From: Desulfurivibrio alkaliphilus AHT 2
Lineage (GTDB): Bacteria > Desulfobacterota > Desulfobulbia > Desulfobulbales > Desulfurivibrionaceae
Direction: 5' to 3'
Length of the DNA: 64,000 nt
Assembly: GCF_000092205.1 (NCBI RefSeq)
Contig: NC_014216.1
Coordinates: 2,857,742 to 2,921,741 of the forward strand
Shown here: piece by piece, positions 1 through 9,198 of the stretch
How positions within the stretch are numbered: position 1 is the stretch's first letter
Layout of the letters: each line of letters opens with the position of its first letter
Position numbers and translations under genes: made by a program
The notes under the pieces: model-generated
Database searches by the model: none
What the model was told of the DNA's origin: nothing
The model's input: the letters and a program-made list of their open reading frames with translations, nothing else

Positions 1-2
1 GG

Positions 3-434
3 CCGGTGATTGTTCTGCTTGCCGCGCTGCTGCCGGTGGCTGGTGCCATGGAAAGTACCGGCGCCGCAGATCTGATTGCCACTTTCCTCCTCGATTTCAT
101 TGCCCAGGGGAATGCCGTGATTGCCCTGGTGGTGATCTTGGTCGCCACCATGACCCTGTCGGACCTGATGAACAATGCCGCCACCGCGGCGGTGATGTGC
201 CCGATTGCCATCGGGATCGCCGCCCAATTGGGGGCCAATCCCGACGGCTTTTTAATGGCGGTCGCGGTGGGTGCTTCCTGCGCCTTTCTCACCCCCATCG
301 GACATCAGAACAACACGCTGATCCTGGGGCCCGGCGGCTTCCGGTTTGGCGATTACTGGCGCCTTGGTTTGCCCTTGGAGATTATCGTGATCGCGGTCAG
401 CGTGCCGATGTTGCTGTGGGTCTGGCCACTATGA
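3..434 (+). CDS. SLC13/DASS-type permease, C-terminal part
   Basis: This is the last ~143 codons of a membrane transporter whose 5' part lies outside the window; the first complete codon is at base 3. Hydrophobic stretches alternate with two signatures typical of the SLC13 (divalent anion:sodium symporter) fold: an MNNAATAAVMCPIA segment, the counterpart of the family SNTA(T/A) motif, and AFLTPIGHQNNTLILGPGG, the second hairpin-like loop. The protein ends with a hydrophobic helix and VWPL. Substrate (sulfate, dicarboxylate or other anion) cannot be told from this fragment. It converges with nifA, with about 80 bases between the stop codons, so it is probably not part of the nif regulon. Confidence 0.75.
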   Translation, partial: PVIVLLAALLPVAGAMESTGAADLIATFLLDFIAQGNAVIALVVILVATMTLSDLMNNAATAAVMCPIAIGIAAQLGANPDGFLMAVAVGASCAFLTPIGHQNNTLILGPGGFRFGDYWRLGLPLEIIVIAVSVPMLLWVWPL

Positions 435-517
435 TTTTCCATAAGCTGCCGGAAAAAGGGACCAAGAGTCACCCACCAGCGGTTGGAGGCCTACCGGGAA
501 TTGCTGGCCGCCAACGC

Positions 518-2068
518 TCATAACTCCGGAATGGTGATGCCGTGTTTTTTTATCCGGTAACCCAGTTGGCGCGGGGTCAGGCCCAGGGCCCTGGCGGCTC
601 GGGCCTGTACCCAGCCGCAACGGCTTAGCGCCTTGAGCAGTTCCGCTTTTTCCATTTCCTGCAAAGAGCCGCCGGCGGCGGGCGTGTTCTGCGAGGGGGA
701 GGGCGGTTCCGGTGGGGCTTCCTGTTCCCTTAAATAGTAGGGCAGATCGGCCAGCTTCATCACCGGTCGATCGCTCATGATCACCAGCCGTTCAATCAAA
801 TTTTGCAACTCCCGAATATTGCCGGGCCAGGAGTAGGAGACCAGTTGGTTAATGATCTCCGGCCCCAGGTGCACCTGTTTGCGGTTGGCCTGGTTGCTGC
901 GGCTCAGGAAGTGTTCGATGAGCAGGGGAATGTCTTCCCGTCTTTCCCGCAGGGGAGGCAGCATTACCGGCACCACGTTGAGCCGGTAATAAAGATCGGC
1001 CCGGAAAGAACCCTGGCGAACGCAATCTTCCAGGCTGCGATTGGTGGCGGCAATAATCCTGACGTCCACCTTGATGGTGCGGGTGCCGCCCAGCCGTTCG
1101 AACATCCGTTCCTGTAAAACCCGCAGCAGCTTGGCCTGCAGGGGCAGCGGCATCTCCCCGACTTCGTCCAGAAACAGGCTGCCGCCGTCCGCCAGCTCGA
1201 AACGTCCCTTCTTCTGGTTCAGCGCCCCGGTAAAGGCGCCCTTTTCATGGCCCAGCAGCTCACTTTCCAGCAGGTTTTCCGGCAGGGCCGCGCAGTTGAC
1301 CTTGATGAAAGGCTGTTGCCGGCGCGGGCTGGCCTGGTGGATGGCCCGGGCCACCAGTTCCTTGCCGGTGCCCGATTCCCCCAGCAGCATGGCAGTGGCC
1401 CGGCTGGGCGCCACCTTGTTGATATATCGGTAAACTTCCTGAATTCTTTTGCTTTCCCCGATAATGCCATAACGGTTGCCGCGCCCGGAAAGGGCCTCGC
1501 GCAGCTGGCTGTTTTCCTCCTGCAGAATCTGCTGGCTGGAGGAAAAAGCACGCTGCAGGCTGAGAAACTGGGCGATCAGGGTGGCCACCACGGTTAAAAA
1601 GCGGATGTCTTCCTCAAAAGATATTTCCGGCCCGAAAAGACGGTCAACCGACAGCACCCCCACCGGGTTTTCGTTGAGCGTTACCGGTACCCCGATGAAG
1701 GAGATCTCTCCTTTGGGCAGGCGGGTGCGGGCTCCGGTTCGGTTGAGAAAGAGGGGTTCGTTGTGGATATCGGGCACCACGAAGGGGTAGGCATTGGCAA
1801 AGACCCGGCCAATCACCCCCTCGCCCGGTTGGTAGATGCCCCGGGCAATCTCGTCCGGGCTCAAGCCGTACGAGGCCACGATGGCCAGGCGGCCGCCGGG
1901 TTCTTCCTCCAGGACCAGGGTGGCCCGCTCCATGCGCAGGGTCTCATGGAGGACGCGCAGGGTTTCGTCCAGGGTTTTTTTGATATCCAGGGCCGAACCG
2001 ATCAGCTGGCTGATCTGGTAAAGGGCCTGCAGTTCCAGATGGGTGGTAAGCGAGGTTGGTGTTTTCAT
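518..2068 (-). CDS. nifA: NifA, sigma-54-dependent nif transcription activator
   Basis: Activates nif promoters as a sigma-54 enhancer-binding protein. Domain order: N-terminal GAF domain (about residues 15-170), AAA+ domain with Walker A GESGTGKE (about residue 230) and the sigma-54 contact loop GAFTGA, arginine-finger region [10 protein letters not shown], a Pro/Ser-rich linker, and a C-terminal Fis-type helix-turn-helix ([28 protein letters not shown]). About 516 residues, normal for NifA. It lacks the four-cysteine interdomain motif of rhizobial oxygen-sensitive NifA. The ATG at 2068 is used; a TTG at 2080 is also in frame. A sigma-54-like promoter lies only a few bases before the ATG. 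Divergent from nifH, so nif-specific identity is well supported by context. Confidence 0.93.
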   Translation of the reverse strand: MKTPTSLTTHLELQALYQISQLIGSALDIKKTLDETLRVLHETLRMERATLVLEEEPGGRLAIVASYGLSPDEIARGIYQPGEGVIGRVFANAYPFVVPDIHNEPLFLNRTGARTRLPKGEISFIGVPVTLNENPVGVLSVDRLFGPEISFEEDIRFLTVVATLIAQFLSLQRAFSSSQQILQEENSQLREALSGRGNRYGIIGESKRIQEVYRYINKVAPSRATAMLLGESGTGKELVARAIHQASPRRQQPFIKVNCAALPENLLESELLGHEKGAFTGALNQKKGRFELADGGSLFLDEVGEMPLPLQAKLLRVLQERMFERLGGTRTIKVDVRIIAATNRSLEDCVRQGSFRADLYYRLNVVPVMLPPLRERREDIPLLIEHFLSRSNQANRKQVHLGPEIINQLVSYSWPGNIRELQNLIERLVIMSDRPVMKLADLPYYLREQEAPPEPPSPSQNTPAAGGSLQEMEKAELLKALSRCGWVQARAARALGLTPRQLGYRIKKHGITIPEL

Positions 2069-2082
2069 GCCCCTGAGCAATG

Positions 2083-2098
2083 AGCAACATGTGTGCCA
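2083..2098 (-). promoter_or_regulatory. Sigma-54 promoter-like site facing nifA
   Basis: On the minus strand the site reads TGGCAC-N5-TTGCT, with GG and GC separated by ten bases, an excellent match to the -24/-12 consensus. Projected transcription start is about base 2072, only four bases before the nifA ATG at 2068, so a transcript from here would be almost leaderless. Confidence 0.55.
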
Positions 2099-2380
2099 AA
2101 CTCGACGGTTTTGTGTTTATCAATGTTTTTTGGTCGTTAACTGCCGGTTGTGGTTGATCTTGGTCGGGGCTGGTGGCCTGTATATCTGACCGTCATGTGG
2201 GGTTGCGCGGCGCATAAATTACATTTTTGTAATGTCGTCTTTGCTACCATTTGCTACCGGAGCCTACCAGGAGGGAGAGGGCGGTGGGGCTGGGAGTTGG
2301 CCGGCACGGCGGCTGTCCGTGTGGTTATTCTGTCGTTATTCCAAGTTGTTATCGTCAGGTTGTCGAGCTTTTGCAGCCGT
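2099..2380. other. nifA-nifH intergenic control region
   Basis: No gene is supported here. It contains a perfect palindrome ATTACATTTTTGTAAT at 2218-2233 and, overlapping its end, a TGT-N10-ACC sequence at 2233-2248, one base from the NifA upstream-activator consensus TGT-N10-ACA and about 130 bases before the nifH promoter. A similar TGT-N10-ACC lies at 24335-24350 upstream of nifN. No strict TGT-N10-ACA was seen. Confidence 0.4.
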
Positions 2381-2396
2381 TGGCACAACCTTTGCC
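2381..2396 (+). promoter_or_regulatory. Sigma-54 promoter of nifH
   Basis: TGGCAC at 2381-2386, five bases, then TTGCC at 2392-2396: GG and GC are ten bases apart as in -24/-12 promoters. Projected start is near 2407, giving a leader of about 190 bases before the nifH ATG. NifA encoded next door is the expected activator. Confidence 0.8.
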
Positions 2397-2421
2397 ATAC
2401 AGGGGAGTGACAGTTGGCAAT

Positions 2422-3428
<1,007 letters not shown>

Positions 3429-3499
3429 ATAATTGGCAAGTCAGTTAAATAATTCTGCCCGGCAGCGCTGCCGGGCCGGGAACCTTTGGGAGAAGAAAA

Positions 3500-3850
3500 A
3501 TGATGTACATGATTAGAGCGATTGTGCGGCCGGAGAAATCGGATGCGGTGCTGGCGGCTTTGATGGACGCCGGCTTTCCCGCCGTCACCAAGTACGCCGT
3601 GGCCGGGCGGGGCAAGCAGAGGGGGATCAAGATCGGCGATGTCACCTACGACGAACTGCCCAAGGTGATGCTGATGAGCGTGGTCAAGGAGGCGGACAAG
3701 GATTTCGTGGTCCAGGCCATCATGGACACCGCCCGCAGTAAGGGCAAGGGGGCCTTCGGCGACGGCAAGATCTTCGTCACCCCGGTGGAAGAGGCCTATA
3801 CCATCAGTTCCGGGATTAAAGAATCGGTGGCGGAGGAGGTGGCGGCATGA
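3500..3850 (+). CDS. nifI1: NifI1, PII-family nitrogenase regulator
   Basis: GlnB-like protein of about 116 residues. In methanogens and many anaerobic bacteria NifI1 and NifI2 form a complex that switches nitrogenase off after ammonium addition by binding the MoFe protein, released by 2-oxoglutarate. The sequence begins MMYMIRAIVRPEKSDAVL and has a PII-like GRGKQRG T-loop region and the KGKGAFGDGKIFV segment. GGGAG at 3488-3492 precedes the ATG at 3500; a second ATG follows at once. It overlaps nifI2 by four bases (ATGA). Its place between nifH and nifD is the hallmark of this regulatory type. Confidence 0.95.
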   Translation: MMYMIRAIVRPEKSDAVLAALMDAGFPAVTKYAVAGRGKQRGIKIGDVTYDELPKVMLMSVVKEADKDFVVQAIMDTARSKGKGAFGDGKIFVTPVEEAYTISSGIKESVAEEVAA

Positions 3851-4221
3851 AAGAGGTTATCGCCATTGTCCGGATCAACATGATGAACCAGACCAAGCAG
3901 GCCCTCACCGACTGCGGCGTCGATGCCTTCTTCGCCCACGAGGCCCAGGGCCGGGGCCAGGGCTTTGTCAACCCCCTGCTGCTGGCGGGGGCGGAACAGG
4001 GCTATGAGGAAGCCGCCGCCCTGCTGGGCGAAAAGGGCAAGCTCTACCCCAAACGGGTGCTGACCGCGGTGGTGGACGACAGCATGGTCAAGTGCGTGGT
4101 GGAAACCATCATCAACACCAACCAGACCGGCAAGCCCGGCGACGGCAAGGTATTCGTCCTGCCGATGAGCGACGCCATCCGGGTGCGAACCGGGGAAGCC
4201 GGACTCAAGGCCATATCATAA
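3847..4221 (+). CDS. nifI2: NifI2, PII-family nitrogenase regulator
   Basis: Second PII-like subunit of the nitrogenase switch, about 124 residues: begins MKEVIAIVRINMMNQTKQAL and ends with the conserved GKPGDGKVFVLPMSDAIRVRTGE segment, the B-loop/C-loop part of PII proteins. The T-loop region (EAQGRGQGFVNP) is longer than in NifI1. Translationally coupled to nifI1 through an ATGA overlap and followed 26 bases later by nifD. The pair suggests post-translational ammonium switch-off of nitrogenase by the NifI complex; no draT or draG is visible in this window. Confidence 0.95.
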   Translation: MKEVIAIVRINMMNQTKQALTDCGVDAFFAHEAQGRGQGFVNPLLLAGAEQGYEEAAALLGEKGKLYPKRVLTAVVDDSMVKCVVETIINTNQTGKPGDGKVFVLPMSDAIRVRTGEAGLKAIS

Positions 4222-4247
4222 AAAAGCAATCAGCGGGAGTTAGCGAA

Positions 4248-5885
4248 ATGGGAACAGCAATCGACAGCAAGGCGGCTGCCTGGAACGCAGAAGAGGTCAA
4301 GGCGGAGCTGCTGAAAAAATATCCGCCCAAGGTGGCCCGCAAGCGCGCCAAACAGATATTGATCAACGAGGCCCTGGAGAATGAAACTCCGGAAATAAGC
4401 GCCAACGTCCGGACCATCCCCGGCATCATCACCATGCGCGGCTGTACCTACGCCGGCTGCAAGGGGGTAATCATGGGGCCGACCCGGGACATCGTCAACC
4501 TGGTCCACGGCCCCATCGGCTGCAGCTTTTACGCCTGGCTGACCCGGCGCAACCAGACCGACGCCGGCCCGGACGGAGAAAATTACATGAACTACTGCTT
4601 CTCCACCGACATGCAGGAGCAGGACATCATTTTCGGCGGCGAGAAGAAGCTGGCCGCCGCCATCCAGGAGGCCTACGACCTCTTTCACCCCAGGTCGATC
4701 GCAGTGTTCGCCACCTGCCCGGTGGGGCTGATCGGCGACGATATTCACACCGTGGCCGCCAAGATGAAGGAGAAGCTGGGCGACTGCAACGTCTATGCCT
4801 TCTCCTGCGAGGGCTACAAGGGGGTCAGCCAGTCCGCCGGCCACCATATCGCCAATAACCAGGTCTTCCGCCATATCGTGGGGGAAAACGACGAGGTCAA
4901 GCCCGGCAAATTTAAAATCAACCTGCTGGGGGAATACAACATCGGTGGCGATGGTTTCGAGATCGACCGGCTCTTTGAGAAGTGCGGGATCACCTGCATC
5001 TCCACCTTCTCCGGCAACTCGACCTACGACCAGTTTGCCTCGGCCCACACCGCCGATCTCAACGCGGTGATGTGCCACCGCTCCATCAACTATGTGGCCG
5101 ACATGCTGGAGACCAAGTTCGGGATTCCCTGGATCAAGGTCAACTTCATCGGGGCCGCCGCCACCGCCAAGTCGTTGCGCAAGATCGCCGAGTATTTCGG
5201 CGACAAAAAGCTGATCGCCCGGGTGGAGGAGGTGATCGCCGAGGAGATGCCGGCGGTGGAAGCGGTGGCGGCCGAGGTGCGGCCCCGCACCGAGGGCAAA
5301 ACGGCGATGATGTTTGTCGGCGGCTCCCGGGCTCATCATTACAAGGAACTGTTCAACGAGATGGGCATGAAGACCATCGCCGCTGGCTACGAGTTCGGCC
5401 ACCGCGACGATTACGAGGGGCGGCGGGTAATCCCCGACATCAGGGTGGATGCCGACAGCCGTAACATTGAAGAGATCGAGGTGGAGGCCGACCCCACCCG
5501 CTACCAGCCGCGCAAGAGCCCCAAGGAGCTCGAAGCGCTGGAGAAGGCCGGTTACCAGTTCAAGTACTACGACGGGTTGATCCCGGACATGGACAACGGC
5601 ACCCTGGTCATCGACGACCTCAACCAGTACGAGGCGGAAAAGCTGGTGGAGCTGATTAAGCCGGATATCTTCTGCGCCGGAATCAAGGAGAAGTTCTCGG
5701 TCCAGAAGCTGGGAGTGCCGATGAAACAACTCCACAGCTACGACTCCGGCGGCCCTTATGCCGGTTTCCAAGGGGCCGTCAACTTCTACCGGGAGATCGA
5801 CCGGCTGGTAAGCTCCAAGGTCTGGGGCTATCTGAAGGCCCCCTGGCAGCGGGACCCGCAACTCTCGGCTTCATATAATTATTGA
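4248..5885 (+). CDS. nifD: NifD, nitrogenase MoFe protein alpha chain
   Basis: Alpha subunit carrying the FeMo cofactor and sharing the P-cluster. P-cluster cysteines are visible in MRGCTYAGCKG, HGPIGCSFY and FATCPVGLIGDD. The FeMoco cysteine lies in LNAVMCHRSINYV and the cofactor histidine in KQLHSYDSGGPYAGF. About 545 residues, longer than the ~490 of proteobacterial NifD because of an insert (the acidic DSRNIEEIEVEADP region and following), as in clostridial-type nitrogenase. Start ATG 4248 has GGGAG eight bases upstream. Presence of nifE, nifN, nifB and nifV in the window agrees with a Mo enzyme. Confidence 0.97.
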   Translation: MGTAIDSKAAAWNAEEVKAELLKKYPPKVARKRAKQILINEALENETPEISANVRTIPGIITMRGCTYAGCKGVIMGPTRDIVNLVHGPIGCSFYAWLTRRNQTDAGPDGENYMNYCFSTDMQEQDIIFGGEKKLAAAIQEAYDLFHPRSIAVFATCPVGLIGDDIHTVAAKMKEKLGDCNVYAFSCEGYKGVSQSAGHHIANNQVFRHIVGENDEVKPGKFKINLLGEYNIGGDGFEIDRLFEKCGITCISTFSGNSTYDQFASAHTADLNAVMCHRSINYVADMLETKFGIPWIKVNFIGAAATAKSLRKIAEYFGDKKLIARVEEVIAEEMPAVEAVAAEVRPRTEGKTAMMFVGGSRAHHYKELFNEMGMKTIAAGYEFGHRDDYEGRRVIPDIRVDADSRNIEEIEVEADPTRYQPRKSPKELEALEKAGYQFKYYDGLIPDMDNGTLVIDDLNQYEAEKLVELIKPDIFCAGIKEKFSVQKLGVPMKQLHSYDSGGPYAGFQGAVNFYREIDRLVSSKVWGYLKAPWQRDPQLSASYNY

Positions 5886-5895
5886 GGATAACATC

Positions 5896-7269
5896 ATGCT
5901 ACTACGACATACCCCTGCGGAAATTACCGAGCGCAAGGCCCTGGCCATCAACCCGGCCAAGACTTGCCAGCCCATCGGGGCCATGTACGCGGCCCTGGGG
6001 ATTCACGGCTGTTTGCCCCACAGTCACGGCTCCCAGGGGTGCTGCGCCTACCATCGCAGCACCCTGACCCGCCACTACAAGGAGCCGGTCTCCGCCTCCA
6101 CCAGCTCCTTTACCGAAGGGGCCTCGGTGTTCGGCGGCTCGGCCAACATGCTCCAGGCCATCAGCAACATTTTCAGTGTCTATAACCCGGAGATCATCGC
6201 CGTTCATACCACCTGTCTCTCCGAGACCATCGGTGATGATCTGCCCCAGATCAAGAAGAAGGCCCAGATGGAAGGCAAGATCCCGGCGGGCAAGCACGTG
6301 ATCAGCGCCTCCACCCCCAGCTATGCCGGCTCCCATGTTACCGGCTTCAGCAGCATGGTCACCGCCATGGCCGGGATGGCCGAATCCACCGGCAAGAAAA
6401 ACGGCAAGGTCAACATCATCCCCGGCTGGGTGGAGCCGGCGGATATGGAAGAGATCAAGCGCCTGGCCGGCCTGATGGGGGTGAAAAGCATCGTCTTCCC
6501 CGACACCTCCGGGGTGCTTAACGGGCCGCTGTCCGGCGAATACAAAATGTTCCCCGAGGGCGGCACCACGGTGGCGGAACTCAAGGCCACCGGCGATGCC
6601 GTGGGCACCCTGGCCCTGGGCGACTGGTGTTCCGGCGATGCCGCCCGCTACCTGGACAAGGAACACAAGGTGCCCTGCAAGATCCTTGATATGCCTTACG
6701 GGCTGGCCGCCACTGATCGCTTCATCGACGCCCTGCGCACCATGGCCGGCATCACCGTGCCCGATGAGGTGGCCCTGGAGCGAGGCCAGTTGGTGGACCT
6801 GATCTCCGACATGCACCAGTATCTCTACCAGAAAAAGGTGGCCATCTTCGGCGACCCGGATCAGCTCATCGCCATGACCGAGTTTCTGGTTTCCCTGGAC
6901 ATGCAGCCGATCCATATCGTCACCGGCACCCCGGGCAAGAAGTTTGAAAAACGGATCAAGGAGCTGACCGCCGGCCTGGGCCGCCCGGTCAACGTCAAGG
7001 CCAAGGGCGATATGTTCCTGCTCCACCAGTGGATCAAGCAGGAGCCGGTGGATTTGCTGATCGGCAACACCTACGGCAAATATATCGCCCGCGACGAGGA
7101 TCTTCCCTTCGTCCGCTGGGGTTTCCCGATCCTGGACCGCCAGGGCCACCAGTATTTCCCCACCGTGGGCTACAAGGGCGGCCTGCGGCTGCTGGAAAAA
7201 ATCCTCGGAGAGTTGATGGACCGCAAGGACCGCGACGACCCGGAAAGCAAATTCGAACTGGTACTGTAA
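5896..7269 (+). CDS. nifK: NifK, nitrogenase MoFe protein beta chain
   Basis: Beta subunit completing the P-cluster. Ligand cysteines are seen in AKTCQPIGAMYA, GSQGCCAYHR and HTTCLSETIGDD; the serine of STPSYAGSH matches the P-cluster serine position. About 457 residues: it lacks the ~50-residue N-terminal extension of Azotobacter-type NifK, as in clostridial and other anaerobe forms, consistent with the insert-bearing NifD beside it. It starts ten bases after nifD and is followed ten bases later by a ferredoxin gene, so it belongs to the nifH operon. Confidence 0.97.
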   Translation: MLLRHTPAEITERKALAINPAKTCQPIGAMYAALGIHGCLPHSHGSQGCCAYHRSTLTRHYKEPVSASTSSFTEGASVFGGSANMLQAISNIFSVYNPEIIAVHTTCLSETIGDDLPQIKKKAQMEGKIPAGKHVISASTPSYAGSHVTGFSSMVTAMAGMAESTGKKNGKVNIIPGWVEPADMEEIKRLAGLMGVKSIVFPDTSGVLNGPLSGEYKMFPEGGTTVAELKATGDAVGTLALGDWCSGDAARYLDKEHKVPCKILDMPYGLAATDRFIDALRTMAGITVPDEVALERGQLVDLISDMHQYLYQKKVAIFGDPDQLIAMTEFLVSLDMQPIHIVTGTPGKKFEKRIKELTAGLGRPVNVKAKGDMFLLHQWIKQEPVDLLIGNTYGKYIARDEDLPFVRWGFPILDRQGHQYFPTVGYKGGLRLLEKILGELMDRKDRDDPESKFELVL

Positions 7270-7279
7270 GGAGGCAAAA

Positions 7280-7585
7280 ATGGCGATTCCAGCCCGGCAG
7301 ATTCTGGTCTGCCAAAGTTTCAGGGTGGCCGGCGACAAGAAGGGCATCTGCCACAAGCAGACCGACGGCTTCCTGCAGTACCTGGAGGAGGAGATTCTGG
7401 ACCGGGGGCTCGACTGCCTGGTCAGCGCCACCACCTGCCTCAAGCAGTGCGAGTCCGGCCCGATCATGGTGGTTCAGCCGGAAAACTGGTGGTTCAAGGG
7501 AGTGGCCAGCGAAGAGGCCATCGACGCCATCCTGGACGGCATTGAAGAGGGCAGTCCGCCCGAGGCTTACCTGATTGCCGGTTGA
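7280..7585 (+). CDS. Thioredoxin-like [2Fe-2S] ferredoxin
   Basis: Small protein (101 residues) with the cysteine pattern of thioredoxin-fold [2Fe-2S] ferredoxins: C11 in ILVCQSFR, C24 in GICHKQ, then CLKQC near residues 53-57. Such proteins are commonly encoded beside nif genes, with the Clostridium pasteurianum 2Fe-2S ferredoxin as the model that interacts with the MoFe protein. It has a good Shine-Dalgarno (AAGGAGG) and starts ten bases after nifK, so it is co-transcribed with the structural genes. Likely an electron carrier or protective partner for nitrogenase; the exact role is inferred. Confidence 0.85.
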   Translation: MAIPARQILVCQSFRVAGDKKGICHKQTDGFLQYLEEEILDRGLDCLVSATTCLKQCESGPIMVVQPENWWFKGVASEEAIDAILDGIEEGSPPEAYLIAG

Positions 7586-7602
7586 GCAAGCATAACGCAT
7601 AA

Positions 7603-7626
7603 GGGGACAGCTTCAAAGCTGTCCCC
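7603..7626. terminator. Hairpin after the ferredoxin gene
   Basis: Perfect 11-base inverted repeat GGGGACAGCTT / AAGCTGTCCCC with a two-base loop, between the ferredoxin and the Nif11 gene. There is no strong T tract (only CTTTT 17 bases on), so it may be an attenuator or mRNA processing/stability hairpin rather than a full terminator. Confidence 0.55.
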
Positions 7627-7658
7627 GATTAAGTCTACCTTTTAACAGGAGCAAGGCC

Positions 7659-7880
7659 ATGGCCAAGAAAGACGCGGAGAACTTTTTGATTGCCGGCGGG
7701 GAGGACCGCGCCATGCGGTCCCGTTACGATGCCATCAAAACCATGGAAGATTTCGTGGCCGCCGCCAACGGCGAAGGCTATGCTTTCACCATCGAGGAGT
7801 TCCAGGCAGTGCTACGGGAGGCCGGCGATTCCTTCGACCTGATCGGCAACCCGGCCAAACGCCAGATTTGGTGGGTGTGA
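7659..7880 (+). CDS. Nif11-domain small protein
   Basis: 73-residue protein. The middle (MEDFVAAANGEGYAFTIEEFQAVLREAG) matches the pattern of the Nif11 domain, known from short proteins near nif genes and from leader peptides of ribosomal natural products. No peptide-modifying enzyme is encoded nearby, so a nif-linked role is more likely than a precursor peptide. ACAGGAGCAAGGCC precedes the ATG. Function of nif-associated Nif11 proteins is not established. It is the last gene before the accessory island. Confidence 0.75.
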   Translation: MAKKDAENFLIAGGEDRAMRSRYDAIKTMEDFVAAANGEGYAFTIEEFQAVLREAGDSFDLIGNPAKRQIWWV

Positions 7881-8300
7881 ATCCGGTCAATTTTGTCCAT
7901 GATCGCCACACTTCTACTGATTTATACCGGCTTATAGCATAAAACCCGTATACGCCGGTATAAATCAGTAGAAGTCAATATTTTTAAATGGAGCCGTTTC
8001 ACAAAGTAGGTAGAACACTTCTCCAGGTTGATAGCCCTTCGCAGTTGTGTTCGAGCTGTTTTACCACCAATATTTTCAGTCACATTCCTGTTCCAGGAAC
8101 TCCATGAAGTGGCATACATTTTGCTCTCTGAAAATTTAATACCAAGTGCAGGCTAGATGGTCAAGCATTGGGGTCGTTGTGAAATTTTTTCAAAATGGTG
8201 CCCCTTAAAAAGACTTGACCAGAGATTGAAAAGCGGTTAAATTTGCATACTATAGTTATCGGCAAGAAAATTAAGTATGCAAAGAATGGGGGAGTTTTCA
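7881..8300. other. Intergenic junction nif operon / accessory island
   Basis: No gene is supported. Composition shifts from GC-rich to AT-rich within this stretch, which marks the left edge of the accessory island. It contains the long palindrome at 7911-7974. A 65-codon minus-strand reading frame covers 7922-8119 but has no recognisable motif. Confidence 0.5.
7911..7974. repeat. Perfect 21-base inverted repeat (64-base hairpin)
   Basis: Arms 7911-7931 and 7954-7974 are perfectly complementary (outer CTTCTACTGA, inner TACCGGC) around a 22-base loop; after one mismatch the pairing continues for four more bases (TATA). There is no T tract. It sits just after the nif11 stop codon at the composition break, so it may be the trace of a mobile element or a strong transcript end. 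Confidence 0.8.
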
Positions 8301-9104
8301 ATGTATGGTGAACCTTCTAAGGCCCAAAAAGTAACTGGATACACGATATATAATGCCGAACAACAGAGACGGACGAAACGAAACGACTTGCCAGATTTTT
8401 ACCCAGACTTGCCTGAAAAAAAGTATGACATAATTTATGCTGACCCGCCTTGGGATTATGGCGGCAAACTACAGTTTGACAAGAGCAGCAAATCGGTTGA
8501 AGAGATAGATTTAAGTAGAAAAATATTTATCAGTTCGGCTAATTTTAAATATCCGACGATAAAAACAAAAGTTCTGAAAAAAATCCCCATTTATGAAATT
8601 GCAAAAGAAGATTGTTTGCTATTTATGTGGGTTACTAATCCGCACCTAGCTCAAGGGATAGAGCTAGGAACTTCTTGGGGGTTTGAGTATAAAACGGTTG
8701 CATTTGTCTGGGACAAGATGGTTCACAACCCTGGGCAATATACACTCTCATATTGCGAGTTATGTTTGGTGTTTAAGAGAGGAAAGATCCCTAGACCGCG
8801 AGGGGCAAGAAATATCAAACAACTTGTTCGTGTTCCTCGTGGAAAACACAGCGAGAAACCATTGGAAGTATTGAAGAACATAGAAAAGATGTTTCCAACA
8901 CAAGACAAAATAGAATTATTTGCTCGTCACCAACCAAATGGATGGGATGTATGGGGGCTTGATGTCAGGGAAGAGTATGAATCTGGCGAAACTAAGCAAG
9001 AAGAGGTGCTATATGCTCCTCGAAGTGGTCAAATAACACTGTGGGATCAGATGGGTCACGCCAAAAGAAAAAATGAGCAGTATGATTTCCATACCAACAA
9101 GTAA
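8301..9104 (+). CDS. MT-A70/MunI-type adenine-N6 DNA methyltransferase
   Basis: Modification enzyme of a type II restriction-modification system. It carries the catalytic DPPW in YDIIYADPPWDYGG (about residues 46-50) and has MT-A70-family features: LLFMWVTNPHLAQG, KTVAFVWDKM, and the SAM-site region GKHSEKPLEVLKNIEKMFP / IELFARHQPNGWDVWG. MT-A70 proteins include the M.MunI-like enzymes (CAATTG). The ATG at 8301 is preferred because GGGGGAG at 8288-8294 precedes it; ATGs at 8277 and 8286 are in frame but lack a good site. About 267 residues. AT-rich compared with nif genes. It converges with, and its last ~110 bases overlap, the end of the endonuclease gene on the other strand. Confidence 0.9.
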   Translation: MYGEPSKAQKVTGYTIYNAEQQRRTKRNDLPDFYPDLPEKKYDIIYADPPWDYGGKLQFDKSSKSVEEIDLSRKIFISSANFKYPTIKTKVLKKIPIYEIAKEDCLLFMWVTNPHLAQGIELGTSWGFEYKTVAFVWDKMVHNPGQYTLSYCELCLVFKRGKIPRPRGARNIKQLVRVPRGKHSEKPLEVLKNIEKMFPTQDKIELFARHQPNGWDVWGLDVREEYESGETKQEEVLYAPRSGQITLWDQMGHAKRKNEQYDFHTNK

Positions 9105-9198
9105 TCTCTCTGACCCTACAGGGATCTCGGGTTATATCACCCTGGAAAACTGTCCAGAATGGCAAAGCGTTTCCGCCGATATTTCCCTCTTTCCTTAG

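Noticed and set aside
7922-8119. A 65-codon minus-strand frame with possible transposase-like flavour
   Set aside because: No recognisable motif, overlaps the long palindrome and has no convincing ribosome site.
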